From positions 1-64,000 of the forward strand of contig CP083650.1 of the NCBI GenBank assembly GCA_020099315.1: a DNA stretch of 64,000 nucleotides. The letters run 5' to 3'. The notes beneath the pieces were generated by a model. The model was not told where the DNA came from. It searched no databases and saw only the letters and a program-made list of their open reading frames with translations. Positions 11,026 through 20,253 of the stretch are shown piece after piece. The position numbers and the translations under genes are program-made. Positions within the stretch are counted from its first letter, which is position 1. Each line of letters begins with the position of its first letter. The DNA is from Citrobacter europaeus (GTDB taxonomy: Bacteria > Pseudomonadota > Gammaproteobacteria > Enterobacterales > Enterobacteriaceae).

Positions 11026-14000
11026 GTGAGCAGCAAAGTAGAACAATTACGTCAGCAGTTAAATGAACGTATTCTGGTGCTGGACGGCGGTATGGGCACC
11101 ATGATCCAGGGATATCGTCTGAGCGAAGAGGATTTCCGCGGCGAACGCTTTGCCGACTGGCCGTGCGATCTGAAAGGCAACAACGACCTGTTGGTGCTCA
11201 GCAAACCGGAGGTGATCGCCGCGATCCATAACGCCTACTTTGAGGCGGGCGCGGATATCATCGAAACCAACACCTTTAACTCCACGACTATCGCCATGGC
11301 GGATTACCAGATGGAATCCCTGTCGGCGGAAATCAACTTTACGGCAGCTAAACTGGCGCGTGCGGCGGCAGACGAATGGACGGCGCGCACGCCGGAAAAA
11401 CCGCGCTATGTCGCGGGCGTGCTCGGCCCAACCAACCGTACGGCGTCTATCTCGCCTGACGTTAACGACCCGGCTTACCGCAACATTACCTTTGATCAAC
11501 TGGTGGCCGCCTACCGTGAATCTACCAAAGCGCTGGTGGAAGGCGGCAGTGACCTGATCCTGATTGAAACCGTCTTCGATACCCTGAACGCCAAAGCCGC
11601 TATTTTTGCGGTGAAAACCGAATTCGAAGCGCTGGGCGTTGAGCTGCCGATTATGCTCTCCGGCACCATCACCGATGCTTCCGGGCGTACGCTTTCCGGC
11701 CAGACTACCGAAGCATTCTATAACTCCTTGCGCCACGCGGATGCGCTGACTTTCGGCCTGAACTGCGCCTTAGGTCCGGACGAGCTGCGCCAGTACGTGC
11801 AGGAACTGTCGCGCATTGCCGAATGCTACGTGACCGCGCACCCGAATGCCGGTTTACCAAACGCCTTTGGCGAATACGATCTCGACGCCGACACCATGGC
11901 GGCGCAAATCCGCGAGTGGGCGCAGGCGGGCTTTCTCAACGTGGTCGGCGGCTGCTGCGGCACCACGCCGGAACACATCGCCGCCATGAGCCGCGCGGTG
12001 GATGGCTTGCCGCCGCGCCGTTTGCCGGAAATCCCGGTTGCCTGCCGCCTGTCCGGCCTTGAACCGCTGAACATCGGCGACGACAGCCTGTTTGTGAACG
12101 TTGGCGAGCGCACCAACGTCACCGGTTCGGCGAAATTTAAACGCCTGATCAAAGAAGAGAAATACAGCGAAGCGCTGGATGTCGCCCGCCAGCAGGTGGA
12201 AAGCGGCGCGCAGATTATCGATATCAACATGGATGAGGGGATGCTCGACGCCGAAGCGGCAATGGTGCGTTTCCTCAACCTGATCGCCGGTGAACCGGAT
12301 ATCGCCCGCGTACCGATCATGATCGACTCCTCGAAATGGGACGTTATCGAGAAAGGGCTGAAGTGCATTCAGGGTAAAGGCATCGTTAACTCCATCTCGA
12401 TGAAAGAGGGGGTTGAGACCTTTATTCATCACGCGAAGCTTCTGCGTCGCTACGGTGCCGCGGTGGTGGTGATGGCTTTTGACGAGCAGGGGCAGGCCGA
12501 CACCCGCGCGCGTAAAATCGAGATCTGCCGTCGGGCGTACAAAATTCTTACCGAAGAAGTAGGCTTCCCGCCGGAAGACATTATCTTTGACCCGAACATC
12601 TTTGCCGTCGCGACCGGTATTGATGAGCACAACAACTACGCTCAGGACTTTATCGGCGCCTGTGAGGACATCAAACGCGAACTGCCGCATGCACTGATCT
12701 CCGGCGGCGTTTCAAACGTTTCATTCTCGTTTCGCGGCAACGACCCGGTACGTGAAGCCATTCACGCGGTATTCCTCTACTACGCCATTCGCAACGGTAT
12801 GGACATGGGGATCGTCAACGCCGGACAGCTGGCGATTTATGACGACCTGCCCGCCGAGCTGCGCGATGCGGTTGAAGACGTGATCCTTAACCGCCGTGAC
12901 GATGGCACCGAACGACTGCTGGAGCTGGCTGAGAAATATCGCGGCAGTAAAACCGACGACACGGCGAATGCCCAGATGGCGGAATGGCGCACCTGGGACG
13001 TGAAAAAGCGCCTCGAATACTCGCTGGTGAAAGGCATTACCGAGTTTATTGAGCTGGATACCGAAGAAGCGCGCCAGCAAGCTGCGCGTCCGATCGAGGT
13101 TATTGAAGGACCGCTGATGGACGGCATGAACGTGGTCGGCGACCTGTTCGGCGAGGGAAAAATGTTCCTGCCGCAGGTGGTGAAATCCGCTCGCGTGATG
13201 AAGCAGGCGGTGGCCTACCTCGAACCGTACATTGAGGCCAGCAAAGAGAAAGGTTCCAGCAACGGCAAGATGGTCATCGCGACCGTGAAGGGCGATGTGC
13301 ACGATATCGGCAAAAACATTGTTGGCGTGGTGCTGCAATGTAACAACTACGAAATCGTCGATCTTGGCGTGATGGTGCCAGCGGAGAAAATCCTCAGAAC
13401 GGCGCGTGAAGTGAATGCCGATCTGATTGGCCTTTCCGGGCTGATTACCCCATCGCTGGACGAAATGGTCAACGTGGCGAAAGAAATGGAGCGTCAGGGC
13501 TTCACCATCCCACTGCTGATTGGCGGTGCGACCACCTCGAAAGCACACACCGCGGTGAAAATTGAGCAGAACTACAGTGGCCCGACGGTTTACGTGCAGA
13601 ACGCTTCGCGTACCGTGGGCGTCGTGGCCGCGCTGCTCTCAGACACCCAGCGCGATGACTTTGTCGCCCGTACGCGTAAAGAGTACGAAACCGTGCGTAT
13701 CCAGCATGCGCGTAAGAAACCGCGTACCCCGCCGGTAACGTTACAGGTTGCCCGTGATAACGATCTGGCCTTCGACTGGGAAAACTACACGCCGCCGGTG
13801 GCGCACCGCCTCGGCGTGCAGGAAGTTGAAGCCAGCATCGAAACCCTACGCAACTACATCGACTGGACGCCGTTCTTTATGACCTGGTCGTTGGCCGGGA
13901 AATATCCGCGCATTCTTGAAGATGAGGTGGTAGGAGAAGAGGCGAAGCGCCTGTTCAAAGATGCCAACGACATGCTGGATAAACTCAGCGCTGAGAAGAC

Positions 14001-14709
14001 CCTGAATCCGCGCGGCGTGGTGGGTTTATTCCCAGCCAACCGCGTTGGTGACGACATCGAGATTTACCGTGACGAGACGCGTACGCACGTCATCAACGTG
14101 AGTCATCACCTGCGCCAGCAGACGGAAAAAGTCGGTTTCGCCAACTATTGCCTGTCTGACTTTGTCGCGCCGAAACTGAGCGGCAAAGCGGATTACATCG
14201 GTGCTTTCGCGGTTACCGGCGGTCTGGAGGAAGATGCGCTGGCGGACGCCTTTGAAGCCCAGCATGACGACTACAACAAGATCATGGTGAAAGCGATCGC
14301 TGACCGTCTGGCGGAAGCATTCGCGGAGTATCTGCATGAGCGCGTGCGTAAAGTTTACTGGGGCTATGCGGCGAATGAGAATCTCAGTAACGAGGAACTT
14401 ATCCGCGAAAACTACCAGGGGATTCGCCCGGCGCCGGGCTATCCGGCGTGCCCGGAACACACTGAAAAGGCCACCATTTGGGAACTGCTGGACGTGGAAG
14501 CGCACACCGGGATGAAGCTCACTGAATCATTTGCGATGTGGCCAGGCGCGTCGGTCTCCGGCTGGTATTTCAGTCATCCGGACAGCAAGTACTACGCCGT
14601 GGCGCAAATCCAGCGCGATCAGGTTGAAGATTATGCCTTCCGTAAAGGCATGAGCGTGGCGGAAGTCGAACGTTGGTTAGCGCCAAACCTCGGCTACGAC
14701 GCTGATTGA
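11026..14709 (+). CDS. metH: Cobalamin-dependent methionine synthase
   Basis: Transfers a methyl group from 5-methyltetrahydrofolate to homocysteine through B12. The product is 1227 residues when started at GTG 11026 (GGGAGCGA ribosome site), exactly the E. coli length. Domains in order are: homocysteine-binding barrel with LDGGMGTMIQ near 20 and zinc ligands in GLNCALG (about 247) and GGCCGTT (310-311); pterin-binding barrel (about 355-650, SLFVNVGERTNVTGS); four-helix cap and cobalamin domain with DVHDIGKN, whose His at about 759 ligates cobalt; and SAM-dependent reactivation domain (about 900-1227, RPAPGYPACPEHTEK). It is divergent from iclR. Confidence 0.98.
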   Translation: MSSKVEQLRQQLNERILVLDGGMGTMIQGYRLSEEDFRGERFADWPCDLKGNNDLLVLSKPEVIAAIHNAYFEAGADIIETNTFNSTTIAMADYQMESLSAEINFTAAKLARAAADEWTARTPEKPRYVAGVLGPTNRTASISPDVNDPAYRNITFDQLVAAYRESTKALVEGGSDLILIETVFDTLNAKAAIFAVKTEFEALGVELPIMLSGTITDASGRTLSGQTTEAFYNSLRHADALTFGLNCALGPDELRQYVQELSRIAECYVTAHPNAGLPNAFGEYDLDADTMAAQIREWAQAGFLNVVGGCCGTTPEHIAAMSRAVDGLPPRRLPEIPVACRLSGLEPLNIGDDSLFVNVGERTNVTGSAKFKRLIKEEKYSEALDVARQQVESGAQIIDINMDEGMLDAEAAMVRFLNLIAGEPDIARVPIMIDSSKWDVIEKGLKCIQGKGIVNSISMKEGVETFIHHAKLLRRYGAAVVVMAFDEQGQADTRARKIEICRRAYKILTEEVGFPPEDIIFDPNIFAVATGIDEHNNYAQDFIGACEDIKRELPHALISGGVSNVSFSFRGNDPVREAIHAVFLYYAIRNGMDMGIVNAGQLAIYDDLPAELRDAVEDVILNRRDDGTERLLELAEKYRGSKTDDTANAQMAEWRTWDVKKRLEYSLVKGITEFIELDTEEARQQAARPIEVIEGPLMDGMNVVGDLFGEGKMFLPQVVKSARVMKQAVAYLEPYIEASKEKGSSNGKMVIATVKGDVHDIGKNIVGVVLQCNNYEIVDLGVMVPAEKILRTAREVNADLIGLSGLITPSLDEMVNVAKEMERQGFTIPLLIGGATTSKAHTAVKIEQNYSGPTVYVQNASRTVGVVAALLSDTQRDDFVARTRKEYETVRIQHARKKPRTPPVTLQVARDNDLAFDWENYTPPVAHRLGVQEVEASIETLRNYIDWTPFFMTWSLAGKYPRILEDEVVGEEAKRLFKDANDMLDKLSAEKTLNPRGVVGLFPANRVGDDIEIYRDETRTHVINVSHHLRQQTEKVGFANYCLSDFVAPKLSGKADYIGAFAVTGGLEEDALADAFEAQHDDYNKIMVKAIADRLAEAFAEYLHERVRKVYWGYAANENLSNEELIRENYQGIRPAPGYPACPEHTEKATIWELLDVEAHTGMKLTESFAMWPGASVSGWYFSHPDSKYYAVAQIQRDQVEDYAFRKGMSVAEVERWLAPNLGYDAD

Positions 14710-14740
14710 TTCACAAAACTGTCATCTTTTTTTACAACAA

Positions 14741-14774
14741 ACAGGGCACTCATTGAGTGCCCTGTCTCTTTATT
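14741..14774 (+). terminator. metH terminator
   Basis: ACAGGGCACTCA-ttg-AGTGCCCTGT stem followed by CTCTTTATT; an intrinsic terminator 31 nt after metH. Confidence 0.85.
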
Positions 14775-14845
14775 ACGTTTAAACCCTTATACTGAAAGAA
14801 GGCTTCGGCCTCAGGAACATATAACGATAAGGAGTACCTGATTCC

Positions 14846-16477
14846 GTGTTAACTCTGTTACACCTGCTTTCTGCCGTCGCGATGCTGGTTTGGGGTACGC
14901 ATATTGTGCGTACCGGCGTGATGCGTGTCTTTGGCGCCCGCTTGCGTACCGTCCTCAGCCGTAGTGTTGAAAAGAAGCCGCTCGCCTTTTGTGCGGGTAT
15001 CGGCGTGACGGCGCTGGTGCAAAGCAGCAACGCCACCACCATGCTGGTCACTTCGTTTGTCGCGCAAGATCTCGTGGCGCTCACCCCTGCACTGGTGATT
15101 GTACTCGGCGCCGACGTGGGGACCGCGCTGATGGCGCGTATCCTGACTTTCGACCTCTCCTGGCTGTCGCCACTGCTGATTTTTATCGGCGTGATCTTCT
15201 TTCTCGGACGTAAGCAGTCCCGCGTGGGGCAACTGGGGCGGGTTGGTATTGGGCTGGGATTGATTTTACTGGCGCTGGAGCTGATTGTGCAGGCGGTCAC
15301 GCCGATCACCCAGGCGAACGGCGTACAGGTTATTTTCGCCTCGCTCACCGGCGATATCATGCTGGATGCGCTGATTGGCGCCATGTTTGCGATTATCAGT
15401 TACTCCAGCCTGGCGGCGGTGCTGCTGACGGCCACACTGACCGCCGCAGGCATTATCTCGTTCCCGGTGGCGTTGTGTCTGGTGATTGGCGCCAACCTCG
15501 GCTCTGGCCTGCTGGCGATGTTGAATAACAGCGCCGCGAACGCCGCCGCCCGCCGAGTGGCGCTCGGCAGTCTGTTGTTTAAGCTGGTGGGGAGTCTGAT
15601 TATCCTGCCGTTTGTTCATCCGTTGGCTAATCTGATGGATGAACTGCCGCTGGCGAAATCTGAACTGGTTATCTACTTCCACGTCTTCTACAACCTGGTG
15701 CGCTGCGTGGCGATGGTGCCGTTCGCCGAACCGATGGCGCGTTTTTGTAAGCGCATCATCCGCGATGAGCCAGAACTTGATGCGCATCTGAAGCCCAAAC
15801 ATCTGGACGTTAGCGCGCTGGATACGCCGACGCTCGCTTTGGCTAATGCCGCCCGTGAAGCTTTGCGCATAGGCGACGCGATGGAGCAGATGATGGACGG
15901 GCTGAAGAAGGTGATGCACGGTGAGCCGCGTGAAGAGAAAGAGCTGCGCAGGATGGCGGACGACATTAACGTGCTATACACGGCCATTAAGCTCTATCTG
16001 GCGCGGATGCCAAAGGATGAGCTGGCGGAAGAGGAATCACGCCGTTGGGCGGAGATTATCGAAATGTCGCTCAACCTCGAGCAGGCTTCCGATATTGTCG
16101 AACGTATGGGCAGCGAGATAGCCGATAAGTCGCTGGCCGCCCGCCGGGCATTCTCTGTCGAAGGGCTAAAAGAACTGGATGCGCTCTACGATCAGTTGCT
16201 CAGCAATCTGCAACTGGCAATGTCGGTGTTCTTCTCAGGTGATGTGACCAGTGCCCGTCGTCTGCGCCGCAGCAAGCACCGCTTCCGTATTCTCAACCGT
16301 CGTTATTCGCATGCGCACGTTGACCGTTTGCATCAGCAGAACGTGCAGAGCATCGAGACCAGCTCGTTGCACCTGGCGCTGTTGGGCGATATGCAGCGTC
16401 TGAACTCGCTGTTTTGTTCAGTGGCTTACAGCGTGCTGGAACAGCCGGATGAAGACGATGAGCGGGATGATTATTGA
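14846..16477 (+). CDS. yjbB: Na/phosphate cotransporter family protein YjbB
   Basis: A 543-residue inner-membrane protein of the Na/Pi cotransporter (PF02690) family; the E. coli relative is linked to phosphate export. The N-terminal half has about eight to nine hydrophobic segments arranged as two inverted repeats. The first carries the QSSNATT signature (59-65) and the second the related SYSSLAAVL near 190. The C-terminal 200 residues are soluble and PhoU-like, ending in an acidic tail. The start is GTG with AAGGAG upstream. It is a single gene, with a REP element after the stop. Confidence 0.95.
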   Translation: MLTLLHLLSAVAMLVWGTHIVRTGVMRVFGARLRTVLSRSVEKKPLAFCAGIGVTALVQSSNATTMLVTSFVAQDLVALTPALVIVLGADVGTALMARILTFDLSWLSPLLIFIGVIFFLGRKQSRVGQLGRVGIGLGLILLALELIVQAVTPITQANGVQVIFASLTGDIMLDALIGAMFAIISYSSLAAVLLTATLTAAGIISFPVALCLVIGANLGSGLLAMLNNSAANAAARRVALGSLLFKLVGSLIILPFVHPLANLMDELPLAKSELVIYFHVFYNLVRCVAMVPFAEPMARFCKRIIRDEPELDAHLKPKHLDVSALDTPTLALANAAREALRIGDAMEQMMDGLKKVMHGEPREEKELRRMADDINVLYTAIKLYLARMPKDELAEEESRRWAEIIEMSLNLEQASDIVERMGSEIADKSLAARRAFSVEGLKELDALYDQLLSNLQLAMSVFFSGDVTSARRLRRSKHRFRILNRRYSHAHVDRLHQQNVQSIETSSLHLALLGDMQRLNSLFCSVAYSVLEQPDEDDERDDY

Positions 16478-16485
16478 GTGAGGTG

Positions 16486-16529
16486 AAGCGGTAGGCCGGA
16501 TAAGGCGAAGCCGCCATCCGGCATCAGAC
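16486..16529. repeat. REP unit between yjbB and pepE
   Basis: GGTAGGCCGGATAAGGCG...CGCCATCCGGCATC is a standard REP hairpin between two convergent genes. Confidence 0.85.
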
Positions 16530-16539
16530 AACAAATCAA

Positions 16540-17229
16540 CTAAAAGCAGTGGCCTGCTTCAACGGCAACCGCCTCTTCACCCGCTTTAAAGATATACGTG
16601 GTGTTCGGGCCGCCGAGCACGGACTTACCGTTACTCACCTTAATCCAGTTACCTTCCGGCAAGCCAATTACCGTCAGCTCTGGCGCCACAACCAGCAGCT
16701 CGCGAATACGCTGTTCACGCGTTTCGCCTTTGTGGCCTTCCGGCAGCGCGTTGGTGAAATGTGGGTTAATCTGCAGCGGAAACAGACCCAGGGCATCAAA
16801 GCCTTTTGGATCGACAATCGGCATGTCGTTGGTGGTGCGGATGGTCTGGCAGGCAAGGTTGGAACCCGCGCTCCAGCCGATATACAGCGCACCGCGTTTG
16901 ACGACATCCACAATCGGCGCCAGCAGTCCGCGTTCGCGGCTTTCTTTCAGTAACTGGAAGGTATTACCCCCGCCGACAATCACCAGCTCTGCATTTTCAA
17001 TAGCGGCAATCGGATCGACAACGGTATGAATACCCGTAACGTTGACGCCCATTGGCGCAAAGATGGCTGCCGTTTTCGCCGTGTACTCATCCCAGGTTTG
17101 CGTCACGCCAGCGAACGGAATAAACACCGCCGTACGGCGACCATTCAGTTGTTCAGCAATCAGCGGCAGCGCATGTTCCATCCAGCCTTTGCCCGGCAGC
17201 GTCGAGTTACTCAATAAAAGCAGTTCCAT
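16540..17229 (-). CDS. pepE: Peptidase E, alpha-aspartyl dipeptidase
   Basis: Cytoplasmic serine peptidase of family S51 that hydrolyses dipeptides with N-terminal aspartate. The product is 229 residues if started at the second ATG of ATGATG, which gives correct spacing from GGAG. The nucleophile is Ser120 in IGWSAGSN, the S51 equivalent of a nucleophile elbow. The glycine-rich VIVGGGNTFQLL loop (83-94) and NPHFTNALPEGH (about 157, His157) complete the conserved set. It is convergent with yjbB. Confidence 0.95.
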   Translation of the reverse strand: MELLLLSNSTLPGKGWMEHALPLIAEQLNGRRTAVFIPFAGVTQTWDEYTAKTAAIFAPMGVNVTGIHTVVDPIAAIENAELVIVGGGNTFQLLKESRERGLLAPIVDVVKRGALYIGWSAGSNLACQTIRTTNDMPIVDPKGFDALGLFPLQINPHFTNALPEGHKGETREQRIRELLVVAPELTVIGLPEGNWIKVSNGKSVLGGPNTTYIFKAGEEAVAVEAGHCF

Positions 17230-17420
17230 CATTTCTCCATGTAATCAGAAAATTACCAACCGCAGTCATGTTACCACCGTCAGTATAACGCCTCACTGAT
17301 ATGGCTCACGATGTTGGAAGTGAGGTTCTGGAAAGCGCCTCGCAATAGATTTTTATACCTATTTGTAGACGTTGTTGTCGGGAAGGGGGGCAATGTACCG
17401 GGCACGCTGAAAGTGAATAA

Positions 17421-17666
17421 CTACCAGTAACCCAAATCAGTCATTAGCAACCAGCTTGTGAAACCAATCATCCCGGTACCACCGACGATATATAGAAAAA
17501 CGTTAACATAAAATCCTAAGTCCCCGCGGTAATAGTAATCTTTTATAGGGGAGCTTTTTCTTGTTTCAATGATAACACCTGTCTGGAATCCTCTAATACC
17601 ATGCAATAACATCCAGATCGCAGTGACGTACATAACGGTCACGAGAGCTATGTTTTTTAACTCCAT
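17421..17666 (-). CDS. Small two-span inner-membrane protein of unknown function
   Basis: An 81-residue hydrophobic protein. The first membrane segment is IALVTVMYVTAIWMLLHGI (about 6-24) and the second, about 54-75, runs from VNVFLYIV to WLLMTD. Between them is a charged loop with KSSPIKDYYYRGD. A strong AAAGGAGAC ribosome site precedes the ATG, supporting real translation. I do not recognise the family. It is not part of the E. coli K-12 pepE neighbourhood and lies in a small accessory patch next to an RHH protein gene 71 bp upstream (17738-17899). Confidence 0.6.
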   Translation of the reverse strand: MELKNIALVTVMYVTAIWMLLHGIRGFQTGVIIETRKSSPIKDYYYRGDLGFYVNVFLYIVGGTGMIGFTSWLLMTDLGYW

Positions 17667-17737
17667 GTTAATCTTTGACTGTCTCCTTTAGTCTGTTTAC
17701 TCAGCCTTCAGAAAAGGTTGATGAGAATTTAGTATCA

Positions 17738-17899
17738 CTAGACTTCAATTCCCTTCTGTTTCAGCTCTTTTCTAATCACACGTTTAATCCAGGCTGCCAA
17801 CGATTCATCGCCATCCTGCCGTTGTGCTTCTTCCATCGCTTTGCGCAGTTCCGGATCCAGACGGAATTGAAACGGGGGATTACCTCTTCTTTCGTTCAT
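17738..17899 (-). CDS. Small ribbon-helix-helix-like DNA-binding protein
   Basis: A 53-residue basic protein starting MNERRGNPPFQFRLDPEL. The pattern FQFRLDPELRKAMEEA followed by DESLAAWIKRVIRKELKQK is that of a ribbon-helix-helix domain, with a short strand and two amphipathic helices. A longer reading frame continues upstream to 18019 but lacks a ribosome site; AAGG ten bases upstream of ATG 17899 supports the short form. It resembles the small RHH proteins of prophages and toxin-antitoxin loci, but no toxin-like partner is obvious unless the downstream membrane peptide plays that part. An inverted repeat in its promoter could be its own operator. Confidence 0.65.
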   Translation of the reverse strand: MNERRGNPPFQFRLDPELRKAMEEAQRQDGDESLAAWIKRVIRKELKQKGIEV

Positions 17900-17918
17900 G
17901 TGTGTTGATACCTTAATT

Positions 17919-17965
17919 ACACAAGAGTAGCGTGTGTATGTGTGATGACACATTACTCTCACACA
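17919..17965. promoter_or_regulatory. Inverted repeat upstream of the RHH gene, candidate operator
   Basis: AGAGTAGCGTGT (left arm, 17924-17935) and its near reverse complement ACACATTACTCT (right arm, 17948-17959) form an imperfect palindrome with TGTG-rich flanks. It begins about 20 bp upstream of the start codon, as expected for autoregulation by an RHH protein. The assignment to that protein is inferred. Confidence 0.4.
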
Positions 17966-18110
17966 CCAAACATGACAACGCCCCGAAAGTGCGGGAACAC
18001 GATCAGGGCGTCTAACCACAACATTACATCAGCCAGTTGATTCCCGCGTTGGCGCAGTTGGAAGTGAAAGCTGACCAGCAATTGTTTGCTGTTGCATAGT
18101 ACCTAAAATA

Positions 18111-18139
18111 AACAGAGCGCCCATCCCTGGCGCTCTGTT
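18111..18139 (-). terminator. Terminator of the sor/aroE-like operon
   Basis: AACAGAGCGCC and GGCGCTCTGTT form an 11-bp stem around a short loop just beyond the last gene of the minus-strand sorbose operon. On the minus strand it is followed by TATTTTAGG. Confidence 0.75.
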
Positions 18140-18147
18140 CCTGCTTT

Positions 18148-18960
18148 TTACCCCGCCCGCGCAAATTCTGCCGCTTCGGCGATTAGCGCGTCATCCGGGC
18201 GTACGCCGGTGTACATGGCGAACTGCTCCACGGCCTGTAAGGCAATCACCTCTGCACCGCTGATGGTCTTTTTACCTAATTGCTGTGCCAGTTTGATTAC
18301 CGGTGTTTCCGGCGGCAGGGCGACGACGTCAAACACCACGCTGGCGGCAGCGACCATTGCTTCGCTGTAGGCCAGTTCATCGCTCTCTTTACCGCCAGCC
18401 ATGCCGACGGGCGTCACGTTGACCAGAATATCGCAGGTAATCCCTTCCGGCTGAGGCTGCCACTGGAAACCGTACTGTTTTGCCAGCGCCGGGCCGCTCT
18501 CACGATTGCGGGCGGCGACGATAACATCGCGAAAACCGGCATCGAGAAACGCGGCGATAACCGCTTTACCCATTCCACCGCTGCCGCGGATCATGACGCG
18601 TGCGTGGGTATCAAGCTGGTGGCTGGCAATCAGGCTTTTTACCGCAATATAGTCGGTGTTAAATCCTGTCAGCTTACCGTTGTCATTGACGATGGTGTTG
18701 ACGGAGTCAATGACTTTTGCGGAAGGATCGATGGCATCCAGAAACGGCATGCAGCTCTCTTTAAACGGCATCGAGACCGCGCAGCCGCGGATGCCTAGCG
18801 CGCGAACGCCTTTCACTGCGGCCTCAATATCCTGCGTAGTAAAAGCTTTGTAGATAAAATTTAACCCCAACTTTTCATACAGATAGTTGTGAAAACGTGT
18901 GCCGAAGTTGCCGGGGCGACCGGCAAGCGACATGCACAACTGGGTGTCGCGGTTAATCAT
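18148..18960 (-). CDS. Shikimate dehydrogenase-like oxidoreductase
   Basis: A 270-residue paralogue of AroE. The N-terminal substrate domain has SLAGRPGNFGTRFHNYL (about 11-27), and MPFKES with IDSVNTIV matches the AroE MPxK and NT motifs. The Rossmann domain has GSGGMGKAVIAAFLDAGF at about 125. The expected substrate-binding SxS near residue 14 of AroE is replaced here (SLAGRPG), so shikimate may not be the substrate. It starts 1 bp after the sorE stop (TAACATG), so it is translationally coupled and likely serves sorbose or related polyol metabolism, or is a passenger. A longer upstream start is rejected because it would overlap sorE. Confidence 0.85.
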   Translation of the reverse strand: MINRDTQLCMSLAGRPGNFGTRFHNYLYEKLGLNFIYKAFTTQDIEAAVKGVRALGIRGCAVSMPFKESCMPFLDAIDPSAKVIDSVNTIVNDNGKLTGFNTDYIAVKSLIASHQLDTHARVMIRGSGGMGKAVIAAFLDAGFRDVIVAARNRESGPALAKQYGFQWQPQPEGITCDILVNVTPVGMAGGKESDELAYSEAMVAAASVVFDVVALPPETPVIKLAQQLGKKTISGAEVIALQAVEQFAMYTGVRPDDALIAEAAEFARAG

Positions 18961-18961
18961 G

Positions 18962-20185
18962 TTAAATTTCCTCGGCGTGAGACAATATGTACTGTTCAGC
19001 TTCCTGCGACCAAATCCCCTGATGGCGCTCCAGGATGTCACGCAGGGCTGAATCATCAATCTGGGTGAGCGCGGTTAACGGAAAGGCTTTGCCGGTGTAG
19101 ACCAGTTTTTTCCCGCCACCGACTTTTGGCAGTTCCAGCGTTGTCTCACCAGCCGCATTCAGCCCCAGAATGTGCGTCACCACTTTTGCGGCCTGAACCT
19201 TCTTCTCTTCGATCAGTTTTACCGCCGTGCGCATATCGTCGGTATTGCCGCCAGATGTCCCAACATAATGGGTAAAGGCGTAGTGCACGTCGTAGAAGTT
19301 AATCGGCGCGCTAAACTGCTTATCCTGCGGACCCGCAAAGAAGTTCATGCAGCCATCGGCAGCCAGCAGGGAAGAGGCCAGCGTGACCAGCTCTTCGTTG
19401 GGTACAAATACAAAGATGTCGTCAAACCCATGGCCGCCGCTCAATGCCATCAATGTGTCATAAGCTGCATCCTGGGCGTGAAGGTAGTGGATCAACGTTT
19501 GTGGCTCTGACGGATAGTGCTTGCGGGCGTAGCTCAACTTGTCGTTATTGGTGTCGGTCACTACCAGCAGCGCCGGGTTAACCGGACCATGCAGCGCGTA
19601 GTCGATCGCCAGTAGTCCCATTGGCCCAGTGCCGCCGAGGATTAACGTACGCCCCTGCGGACGAATGCCCATCTTATGGTTATAAGTGCCTTCCTGCAGG
19701 TGATAGTTGGCGTTGAATGCGCCAATCACGCAGGACAGTGGCTCAACCAATGAACCTTCAAAATAGGTTTCGCCTTCGTAAGCCAACAAGCAGTCCTGCT
19801 CCATGACTTCATCAGGAATGATGACGTGCGTGGCTTCACCGCCCACCCATGGGAAGGAGTAGCCGGGACAGTCCGGGCGATCCGGCAGTTGCAGGTTAGC
19901 CTGAATGACATAGCGTTGGCCGGGCTGAAACTTGTGCTGCCATTTTTTCCCCACGGCAATAATATCGCCGCAGAACTCGTGGCCGATGATGATTGGGTTG
20001 GTGGCCACATCATCTGGCACCTTTTTGTGGTTCTCACCCTGATTAGCCTCTTTCCAGGAAGAAAGGCAAAGGCTGTCGGTTACGACGGAAGCAAGAATTT
20101 CATCATCCTGCATTTCAGGAAGATCGAAGGTTTCCAGGCGCAGATCGCGTTTACCATAAAGGCGTAAAGCTGTTGTTGTTTGCAT
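18962..20185 (-). CDS. sorE: L-sorbose-1-phosphate reductase SorE
   Basis: Zinc-type medium-chain dehydrogenase that reduces L-sorbose 1-phosphate to glucitol 6-phosphate. The 407-residue product starts MQTTTALRLYGKRDL, with AGAGGTGG ahead of the ATG. The GroES-like half carries IIGHEFCGDIIAVG (about 62-75), the GHE motif of this family. The Rossmann half has TLILGGTGPMGLLAIDYAL near 180. It is the last dedicated sor gene, followed without gap by an aroE-like gene. The assignment rests on the complete sor gene order and on similarity to Klebsiella SorE as I recall it. Confidence 0.9.
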   Translation of the reverse strand: MQTTTALRLYGKRDLRLETFDLPEMQDDEILASVVTDSLCLSSWKEANQGENHKKVPDDVATNPIIIGHEFCGDIIAVGKKWQHKFQPGQRYVIQANLQLPDRPDCPGYSFPWVGGEATHVIIPDEVMEQDCLLAYEGETYFEGSLVEPLSCVIGAFNANYHLQEGTYNHKMGIRPQGRTLILGGTGPMGLLAIDYALHGPVNPALLVVTDTNNDKLSYARKHYPSEPQTLIHYLHAQDAAYDTLMALSGGHGFDDIFVFVPNEELVTLASSLLAADGCMNFFAGPQDKQFSAPINFYDVHYAFTHYVGTSGGNTDDMRTAVKLIEEKKVQAAKVVTHILGLNAAGETTLELPKVGGGKKLVYTGKAFPLTALTQIDDSALRDILERHQGIWSQEAEQYILSHAEEI

Positions 20186-20253
20186 TGTTACCACCTCTTC
20201 CTCTTTCGAGGACAATTTGTTGAAGTAGCCCCAGCATCGCCGGGGCGGAAAAA

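Noticed and set aside
11854..13548. Long frames antisense to metH
   Set aside because: Shadow frames of metH without ribosome sites.
17980..18013. Hairpin ACGCCC...GGGCGT as a terminator of the RHH gene
   Set aside because: It lies upstream of that gene on its strand and has no T-run; its role is unclear.
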